From assembly GCA_021107835.1 (NCBI GenBank), contig JAIOSD010000030.1, positions 1 to 10,709 of the forward strand: a stretch of DNA of 10,709 bases, written 5' to 3'. A program made the translations under genes and the position numbers. Numbering within the stretch: the first letter of the stretch is position 1; every line of letters begins with the position of its first letter. Origin of the DNA: an archaeon. GTDB lineage: Archaea; Nanobdellota; Nanobdellia; SCGC-AAA011-G17; PNOQ01. Positions 6,092 through 10,709 of this stretch are shown in pieces. The notes beneath the pieces were generated by a model. That model did no database searches. It was not told the origin of the DNA and saw only the letters and a program-made list of their open reading frames with translations.

Positions 6092-6452
6092 TTATTTTTT
6101 CAAAAGAGTAATCTCCATTGTAGAAACTCTTACTTGCTTCCCTTCTTTGTTTTGGAATTCTTCGCTATCGATTTTTATGTCAGAAACAGCTATAGCCCCT
6201 TCTAAAAATCTTTTTGTAGCAACTTCTGCAATGTCTACTGCTCTAGAAATAAACTTTCCTCTTGCTTTTACTACAACTTCTTTTGCATTTTGTGTGGTGA
6301 ACTGCATTACAACGCCGGTCACGTAGCTCCTGTCCTAGTACCTTTCTTTGTTACTAGAATTTCATGAACGGTTTTCCGCCGATGAACACTGTAAAGTCAT
6401 CACTTTTATCTTTCTTTTTTTCAACTTTAGCTTCTGTGTTTTCTTCTGTCAT
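6092..6452 (-). CDS. alba: Alba chromatin protein, reading frame interrupted by a 34-base insertion
   Basis: Alba coats DNA and RNA in archaea. The upstream part (6452-6354) starts at an ATG after GAGGAGG, encodes 32 residues ending FTVFIGGKPFMKF, and stops at TAG. The downstream part (6322-6092) begins at a GTG in another frame and reads VTGVVMQFTTQNAKEVVVKA, then an RVSTMEITLLKK end; both are unmistakable Alba. Removing bases 6327-6360 joins them as GGKPFM-NY-VTGVV, restoring the family motif GKPxMNY and a 108-residue protein of normal length plus a charged N-terminal tail. Possible readings are a small intron, a gene split into two cistrons (an AGGAG site precedes the GTG), a disabled gene, or an assembly error. 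S17e lies 29 bases upstream on the same strand. Identity is firm; functional state is open. Confidence 0.88.
6327..6360 (-). other. 34-base hairpin insertion in alba (possible mini-intron)
   Basis: Read on the minus strand it begins ATTCTAGTAAC and ends CTAGGACAGGAG. TTCTAGTA pairs with TACTAGGA (eight pairs, one of them a G-U wobble) around an 11-base purine-rich loop. In the upstream frame it supplies tandem TAG TAA stops, and its last bases form an AGGAG site 4 bases before GTG 6322. Its boundaries can slide by a few bases while keeping the frame, giving NY, SY or KY at the junction. I could not draw a canonical bulge-helix-bulge at the frame-restoring boundaries. Confidence 0.75.
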
Positions 6453-6481
6453 TTTAGTCTCCTCCTCTTACTTTTGTAAGA

Positions 6482-6673
6482 CTATAATTGTTGTTTTTTA
6501 GCTAATCTTGTCACATACCCTGCTATAATATTTTTGAGTTTTTTTGATTCTGTATCTATTGAATCTGCTACTATTTTTTTATTTTCTTCAAAATTCTTCT
6601 TAAATTTACCAGGATCTTCTCTAAATATTTTGTGAGATGTTCTTTTAATCAATGTAGTTTTTATTCTTCCCAT
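6482..6673 (-). CDS. rps17e: Ribosomal protein S17e (eS17)
   Basis: Small-subunit ribosomal protein found in archaea and eukaryotes. The 63-residue product has the family start MGRIKTTLIKRTSHKI and the conserved helix KKLKNIIAGYVTRLAKK near residues 44-60. Length equals typical archaeal S17e. No Shine-Dalgarno site precedes the ATG, and a TATA box 28 bases upstream implies a leaderless message. Alba follows after 29 bases and has its own Shine-Dalgarno site, so the two are probably co-transcribed. Nothing is unusual in the protein itself. Confidence 0.95.
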   Translation of the reverse strand: MGRIKTTLIKRTSHKIFREDPGKFKKNFEENKKIVADSIDTESKKLKNIIAGYVTRLAKKQQL

Positions 6674-6700
6674 TTTTCTATGGTTAGGGTAGAAAGGTTA

Positions 6701-6708
6701 TTTATAAA
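6701..6708 (-). promoter_or_regulatory. TATA box of S17e, overlapping the primase stop codon
   Basis: TTTATAAA, a palindromic perfect box A, lies 28 bases before the S17e ATG at 6673. It contains the TAA stop (6704-6702) of the upstream primase gene. The spacing predicts a transcript starting within a few bases of the ATG. Confidence 0.6.
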
Positions 6709-7949
6709 GGTTTTGAAACCTTCTTTTTCTTTTTAGGCTTCCTAACTTTAAACATCATCATTGCATAATTTACAGGATTTTTGAATTTTCTTGTTATATT
6801 TTCTTCTGGTAAGAGCCCCATATCCGCGTAATATGCTTTGTTTTCGTAGTTTGGGGGTAGCACTTTCTTTTTGTTTACCTTATGCCAGTTTAACTGTGAT
6901 ATTACATATCCTTCTTTGAGGGGTTGTGCTAAGGAATTATTCCAATCTTTTACTCTTTGTTCTATTTCTTTTATACCCCATCCAGTACATTTCAAGAAGT
7001 TTATTAGTATGAATAAGAATCTTTTTCTTCCGTCTTCAATCCCTGCCAGACCTTTTTTTATATCTGGGGGGAAATATTCTTCTGGAATCGCTTCTGTTAA
7101 TTCATCATACTCTTTTGTTGGTTTTTGAGTTGGTAACTCTTCATATGCTTGTTTTCTTTGAATATTTCTGGTGTGCCAGTCAAATGCTTGGGTTATTAAG
7201 GATGTTGCTTCTCCTTGTTCTACTTTTGAGTTATTTAGATAACTCATATTTACTTTAACATTCTCGGGTTTTGCGGTTTCTTTGTTAAAGGTTAATATTT
7301 CTTCTGGATTAATGGGTATGCTTGCTAATCCTGATTTTTCGTGCAAGCTAAACGGGGCCCTAAACATGTGTCTGTTTGAAATTAGTACTGTGTCTATCTT
7401 TATTTTTTCTTTGAAGGAATCTCCATATTTTTCTATTAGTGGGGCACTTATCATATGTTCTAGATATTCTGATATAACTTTTGGTCCTTCTGGAAATAAA
7501 TTTATTGTTTCTATTTCGTTTACTTTCGATGGAAAAGCTTTGAATGGTATTGCAATATGGAATCCTTTATTTCCGGAGAATTTCACAAAAATGTTTTTTA
7601 CATCATGAAATTTTATTGCTTCTACAAGATAATGGGATATTATTTTTGAATCTTCTAAGTCTGGGGAGTCTATGTCTAGGATAAAATCCCAACCAGTTCT
7701 TAGATTATCTAAATCTCTTTTTGTCATCCCTGGCTTTAAACTTAGTGGATCTCTCCAATGTTCTTCTGATATATGGAATGATGTTGCTCCCCGTTTTACC
7801 ATCTCTGTTATATCATTTTCGAATTGAATTATATCTGGGCGTTTTCCAAACTTTCCTATACCGTACATTGCAGAAACTTCTCTATTTTGAGAGCTTAGAA
7901 CTATTTGTTTTTTTATATCTTCTCTGGAATAATAAGCTATTGGATCCAT
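6702..7949 (-). CDS. Fused archaeal DNA primase (PriS-PriL, no iron-sulfur cysteines)
   Basis: Replicative primase that makes RNA/DNA primers. Residues 1-230 are the catalytic PriS region: the N-terminal GATSFHISEEHW (54-65), metal-binding D92 and D94 in FILDIDSPDL, the nucleotide-binding SGNKGFHI (125-132), the third acidic residue D186 in KIKID, and RHMFRAPFSLHEKSG (193-207). A linker leads to a PriL C-terminal-like region: FPPDIKKGLAG (293-303), RKRFLFILINFLKCTGWG, then NPVNYAMM (391-398). Such single-chain primases are known from DPANN archaea. The four cysteines that bind the [4Fe-4S] cluster in PriL are gone, for example PPDI in place of PPCI. C321 is the only cysteine in the protein, so the usual PriS zinc site is also absent. 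The ATG is probably leaderless behind a TATA-like box. Confidence 0.9.
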   Translation of the reverse strand: MDPIAYYSREDIKKQIVLSSQNREVSAMYGIGKFGKRPDIIQFENDITEMVKRGATSFHISEEHWRDPLSLKPGMTKRDLDNLRTGWDFILDIDSPDLEDSKIISHYLVEAIKFHDVKNIFVKFSGNKGFHIAIPFKAFPSKVNEIETINLFPEGPKVISEYLEHMISAPLIEKYGDSFKEKIKIDTVLISNRHMFRAPFSLHEKSGLASIPINPEEILTFNKETAKPENVKVNMSYLNNSKVEQGEATSLITQAFDWHTRNIQRKQAYEELPTQKPTKEYDELTEAIPEEYFPPDIKKGLAGIEDGRKRFLFILINFLKCTGWGIKEIEQRVKDWNNSLAQPLKEGYVISQLNWHKVNKKKVLPPNYENKAYYADMGLLPEENITRKFKNPVNYAMMMFKVRKPKKKKKVSKPL

Positions 7950-7970
7950 AGAATTAGAAGTGTTAATTAG

Positions 7971-7980
7971 TTTAAATAGA
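7971..7980 (-). promoter_or_regulatory. TATA-like box of the primase gene
   Basis: TCTATTTAAA on the minus strand lies 22-31 bases before the ATG at 7949, fitting a leaderless transcript. No Shine-Dalgarno site is seen in the 51-base gap after prefoldin. Confidence 0.45.
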
Positions 7981-8000
7981 TTCTTGTGGTGTTTGGCAAG

Positions 8001-8384
8001 CTAATGCAAACCTTTAAGGTTTTCAACTAATTTGTCATACTCACCTTGCATGTTTTCTTGTATTTTTTTAAGTTCTACTACTTGGCCTTCTAATAATTTA
8101 ATTGCAGAATCAGTATCTTTTTTTACTATTACGTTTGCACCAACATTCAGTAAAACATTGTTTGTTTCTTTAAGTTCTGACTCTAGAAAAATTCCTGCCC
8201 CTATTGGGGTGTGTATTTTTTTATTTTTTAAGGTTTTTAACTCTATTAAATTCTCTTTTAACTGCTCTAATTCTGTTAGTTGCATACCTATTGTAGCCAC
8301 TTGTTGTTCTATTTGCTGTACCTGTTGCCCCATTAATTGTTGAGCAATAAGATTTTGTGTTTCTTGTTGTTGTTTATCTGTCAT
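8001..8384 (-). CDS. pfdA: Prefoldin subunit alpha
   Basis: Alpha subunit of the hexameric jellyfish-shaped chaperone that hands unfolded proteins to the thermosome. In 127 residues, two coiled-coil helices (about 3-50 and 88-125) flank a beta-hairpin region. That region has the alpha-specific signature HTPIGAGIFLESELKETNNVLLNVGANVIVKK, split here around residues 58-89. The N-terminal helix is rich in glutamine (QQQETQ, QQVQQIEQQV). It is slightly shorter than usual for the family. The start ATG overlaps the L14e stop by four bases (ATGA), implying translational coupling. The beta subunit is not in the window. Confidence 0.92.
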   Translation of the reverse strand: MTDKQQQETQNLIAQQLMGQQVQQIEQQVATIGMQLTELEQLKENLIELKTLKNKKIHTPIGAGIFLESELKETNNVLLNVGANVIVKKDTDSAIKLLEGQVVELKKIQENMQGEYDKLVENLKGLH

Positions 8385-8671
8385 TTTTTAGAAGTTTTTT
8401 CTATTTTTTTCTTTGGAGAACGTTTAACTTTTTTCTTTGCTTTTACTTTAATTTCTGCAGCGGACATCATTTTGTGCACTTCTGCTGTTGTAGCGCATTT
8501 TTTAATCTTTAAAACGTCTTGAGTAGGTTCTAAATGCTTTATATTGCATTTTCTTCTTCTTACATTTCCATCTATTAATACTATATTGTCATCTATTTTA
8601 TCTACTACAATTGCTGTGTTTCCTGCATCGCGACCAGCAATTTTAATAACAATTCTTCCGATTTCATACAT
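8381..8671 (-). CDS. rpl14e: Ribosomal protein L14e (eL14)
   Basis: Large-subunit ribosomal protein of archaea and eukaryotes. The 96 residues open with MYEIGRIVIKIAGRDAGN (KOW/SH3-like barrel) and contain VVDKIDDNIVLIDGNVRRRK and CNIKHLEPT, all family hallmarks, to about residue 50. The remaining C-terminal part is a lysine-rich tail (KVKAKKKVKRSPKKKIEK) longer than the core needs and probably rRNA-binding. It follows L34e by one base and overlaps prefoldin alpha by four, within the secY-DUF106-L34e-L14e order conserved in archaea. Confidence 0.95.
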   Translation of the reverse strand: MYEIGRIVIKIAGRDAGNTAIVVDKIDDNIVLIDGNVRRRKCNIKHLEPTQDVLKIKKCATTAEVHKMMSAAEIKVKAKKKVKRSPKKKIEKTSKK

Positions 8672-8672
8672 T

Positions 8673-8936
8673 TTACATTACCTGCTCTTTTATTTTCTTT
8701 CGCATACACTTAGAACATAAAACTCCTGCGTAAGGTCTTTGAGGACGTTTTTTAGTTTTTGGTAAATTTTTAAATTTTGAATCTATTATGTGGGGCATTC
8801 CTGGTAATTGGATTCCACATTCCTTACATTTTTTTTTGGTAGATTTTCTTTTAGTATAATGTATCTTATTCTTCCCACCCGGGGTTGTTACATGTATTCT
8901 TCTTAAAGATCTTGATTTGTGTTTTCCTGCTGGCAT
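8673..8936 (-). CDS. rpl34e: Ribosomal protein L34e (eL34)
   Basis: Zinc-binding large-subunit ribosomal protein of archaea and eukaryotes, 87 residues. Conserved features are SRSLRRIHVTTPGGKNKIHY near the N-terminus, a four-cysteine zinc site (C37, C40, C74, C77 in KCKEC and LCSKC), and KRPQRPYAGVLCSKCMR. It starts one base after the DUF106 stop and ends one base before L14e. In many euryarchaea cmk lies between L34e and L14e; here nothing does. Confidence 0.95.
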   Translation of the reverse strand: MPAGKHKSRSLRRIHVTTPGGKNKIHYTKRKSTKKKCKECGIQLPGMPHIIDSKFKNLPKTKKRPQRPYAGVLCSKCMRKKIKEQVM

Positions 8937-8937
8937 T

Positions 8938-9381
8938 TTAGTGTACCTTCATTAGTTTTCTTAGGATTATACTGGCAAGCATGGAGAATATCAAATATAC
9001 CCATAACCAACCATCAATAAACCCTAAAAAGTTCAATTGCACTCCTTCATAAGTGTTTCGGAGCCAACCAAATATAATAATTAAGGGAACAAAAGTAATT
9101 AGCATTGGTTTAAAAGAGTTTTTCATTTGAGTCATTGACTTTTCCATGGAACGTTTATTGAGTTCCATTACTTTTTCTGGATCATCTTTAAACTGTTTCA
9201 TCTCTTTCCTTATATCTTTCATCTCTTGTTTTATTGATTTTAAAGCCTCTTGATCAGTCATAAATTTGTAAACTAAAGTTACAAAAAAAGTTAATATAAG
9301 CGAAACTACTAATAATCCCCATAACGGAGATGGTTCAATTACCCAACCAAATATTGCATCGAAAAATGAGTCTAATACCAT
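8938..9381 (-). CDS. DUF106 / EMC3-type membrane insertase (archaeal YidC-like)
   Basis: Member of the Oxa1/YidC/EMC3/TMCO1 superfamily, thought to insert membrane proteins beside SecY. The 147 residues show an N-terminal membrane segment (about 18-39), a charged cytoplasmic coiled-coil pair (KSIKQEMKDIRKEMKQFKDD to NKRSMEKSMTQMKN, about 48-88), then hydrophobic segments at about 91-104 and 118-140. FKPMLITFVPLIIIFGWLR is the characteristic second segment. Length is normal for the archaeal form. It sits 33 bases after secY and one base before L34e. A TATA-like TTTTTAAA at 9412-9405 may give it an extra promoter. Confidence 0.92.
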   Translation of the reverse strand: MVLDSFFDAIFGWVIEPSPLWGLLVVSLILTFFVTLVYKFMTDQEALKSIKQEMKDIRKEMKQFKDDPEKVMELNKRSMEKSMTQMKNSFKPMLITFVPLIIIFGWLRNTYEGVQLNFLGFIDGWLWVYLIFSMLASIILRKLMKVH

Positions 9382-9401
9382 TTTAACTTTTAGGATTTTT
9401 T

Positions 9402-9413
9402 AAGCTTTAAAAA
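9402..9413 (-). promoter_or_regulatory. Possible TATA box before the DUF106 gene
   Basis: The 33-base gap after secY contains GTTTTTAAAGC on the minus strand, 24-31 bases before the DUF106 ATG, with no Shine-Dalgarno site. This fits an internal leaderless promoter, but the gap is so AT-rich that chance is possible. Confidence 0.35.
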
Positions 9414-9414
9414 C

Positions 9415-10709
9415 TTATCCCTGCATCATTTTTCTTAATGCAGGATTCATATCCATCATGTGTTGTTGAGCAACCTCCTCATATAGTCGATAAATGATCA
9501 TAACTGTAAGTAAGATACCTGTTCCTCTAGAAAGTGCTCCAGATAGGTCTGCTACTGCTGCTAATACCCCTACTGCGGCCCCACCCATAACTGTTAATGG
9601 TGTAATGTATCTTTTTAGCACTTTTTCTAGTACCCTTGGGTCTCTTCTAAAACCAGGCATTTGTAGTCCAGAATTTAATATGTTCTTTGCTTGAGATTTT
9701 GCATCCATTCCTGCAGTTTGTACCCAAAAAATAGAGAAGATTACTGCCCCACCAACCATAAACAATATGTAGGTTAAACACTGTAAAAGTAAGTCTGGTG
9801 TGAAATATTTATTTATTACTGCATCTGCCATATTTGGAGCGTGAGTCCAATAAACCAACCCAGAAACAGGCATTTGACCAGAAAATTGCCCTAATATGTT
9901 TTGGGAAATCCAAGACATAACTCCTGTTTCTCCTGCTTTATTTTGTAATAATCTTGCCCATAACTGGAAGTTCGCCATTAAAGCGGCTACTAAGATAACT
10001 GGAATGTTTGAAGTATAAATGAATTTTAATGGCCATCTTATTCCATGCCCCCTTATTCTACCAAAAGATAATGGGATATCTACTTTCATTGCTTGTGCAT
10101 AAACCGCCATTATAAATACTACTACTGTAAAAAATATTGCAAAGAAAGGTAATGCTGCTCCTGTTAAATCTGCATTTAATATAGATTTAAAGAATACCCA
10201 TACTGCTCCAACAGGCGGTAAACCTGAACCAAAAGCCATTTGTCCTGTTGTTGTTAATGGGGAAAATGCCCTAACAAATATTTGCTGTGAAACACCTGCT
10301 GCAATAAATATGGAAATTCCTGAACCGAAACCCCACTTGTCAACAACTTCTGCCATGAATAATATAAGCATTCCACCAAAGAATAATTGTAAAATTAACA
10401 TAAATTGCATAGCTGAATACAGATCAGGTGCCAATCCTGCTGCTGGGGCTAGACCACCCATTAATACATAAATTGCTGCTTCGAATATTATGAAGAAAAT
10501 ACCCCATATGTTTTGTAATCCTTTGAAAGACCTTTTACCTTCTGGTGTTGTTTGATCTATTTTTAATATTCCTGATCCTTATAAAAGTTGCAATACAATA
10601 GATGCTGTTACGATCGGTCCTATACTCAAATTCATTTTAGAACCAAAATTTTCACCTAAAATAATAGATAATTGTTCAAATTGTGATAATGCGTTTTGGC
10701 CTAAACCAA
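9415..10709 (-). CDS. secY: SecY translocon channel, 5' partial, with an in-frame TAA
   Basis: Central pore subunit of the Sec translocon. The frame runs from the window edge to TAA at 9415, about 430 codons with the N-terminus missing. Conserved pieces are the plug/TM2 region MNLSIGPIVTASIVLQLL, GSGILKIDQTTPEGKRSFKG, FMAEVVDKWGFGSGISIFIAAG, the cytoplasmic loop SFGRIRGHGIRWPLKFIYTSNIPVIL, and the C-terminal block ending EVAQQHMMDMNPALRKMMQG. One codon, 10581-10579, is TAA between QLL and GSGIL, where homologues carry an amino acid; the frame is intact and typical on both sides. The ATG at 10461 lies inside a membrane segment and is not a credible alternative start. A single substitution from CAA or AAA would explain the stop. 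The gene is probably functional in the organism and either mis-sequenced, polymorphic or read through. Confidence 0.9.

Noticed and set aside
6326..6365. Programmed translational bypass (hop) across the alba insertion
   Set aside because: Hops of the phage T4 gene 60 type need matching take-off and landing triplets. The codons before the gap (ATG, AAA, TTC) do not match AGC, the triplet just before the resumption point.
6320..6370. Canonical bulge-helix-bulge intron in alba
   Set aside because: The flanks pair and the insert has its own hairpin, but I could not place two 3-base bulges separated by 4 pairs at any frame-restoring boundary. It stays a possibility only as a relaxed motif.
6871..8522. 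Plus-strand ORFs of 61-108 residues opposite primase, prefoldin and L14e
   Set aside because: They are antisense shadows of well-recognised genes, with cysteine- and serine-rich chance composition.
9494..9694. Plus-strand 66-residue ORF
   Set aside because: It is antisense to the conserved C-terminal part of secY, with no start signal and no recognisable domain.
10579..10581. TAA reassigned to an amino acid in this genome
   Set aside because: trxB, thioredoxin, archease, rtcB, HIT, antiporter, alba, primase and others end with TAA at the expected family C-termini, so TAA is a working stop codon.

Overview
The window is AT-rich archaeal chromosome. The genes point to a small-genome archaeon of the DPANN type, perhaps Woesearchaeota/Pacearchaeota-like (inference). 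It has archaeal ribosomal proteins L14e, L34e and S17e, Alba, prefoldin alpha, an archaeal SecY and YidC-like protein, the archease/RtcB pair, and an archaeo-eukaryotic primase in which the small and large subunit regions are one chain, as described for DPANN archaea. Genes are packed tightly, many starts look leaderless behind TATA boxes, and both tRNA genes lack an encoded CCA. No insertion sequence, CRISPR array, integrase or phage gene was found. The longest stretch without a gene is about 116 bases (1742-1857).

Layout. Bases 1-1466 (+): tail of an unidentified gene, thioredoxin reductase, thioredoxin and a 37-residue basic mini-gene, all overlapping or 2 bases apart. A convergent gene (1475-1741, -) encodes an 88-residue protein that is about half lysine, and it has the best Shine-Dalgarno site in the window. 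Bases 1858-4306 (+): archease and RtcB (RNA ligase and its activator), a tRNA-Ala one base after rtcB, a HIT-family hydrolase, and a CAU-anticodon tRNA. Everything from 4310 to the right edge is on the minus strand: a Kef-type cation/proton antiporter with an RCK domain, Alba, S17e, fused primase, prefoldin alpha, L14e, L34e, a DUF106 YidC-like insertase, and most of SecY.

How the genes fit together. The first block is an NADPH-thioredoxin redox couple. The second is RNA repair/splicing plus tRNAs. The right-hand block is a reduced version of the archaeal secY-adk-DUF106-L34e-cmk-L14e-cbf5 cluster that lacks adk, cmk and cbf5. It joins membrane insertion, translation, protein folding, replication priming and chromatin.

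Two observations stand out. (1) The alba gene is interrupted at its conserved GKPxMNY motif by 34 bases. These bases form a hairpin and bring tandem stop codons and a Shine-Dalgarno-like site before a GTG; deleting exactly 34 bases restores a 108-residue Alba. (2) secY, normally essential, has one in-frame TAA in an otherwise fully conserved frame, although TAA is the usual stop in the neighbouring genes. The fused primase also lacks every cysteine expected for the PriL iron-sulfur cluster, and both tRNAs have unusual bases at normally near-invariant positions.
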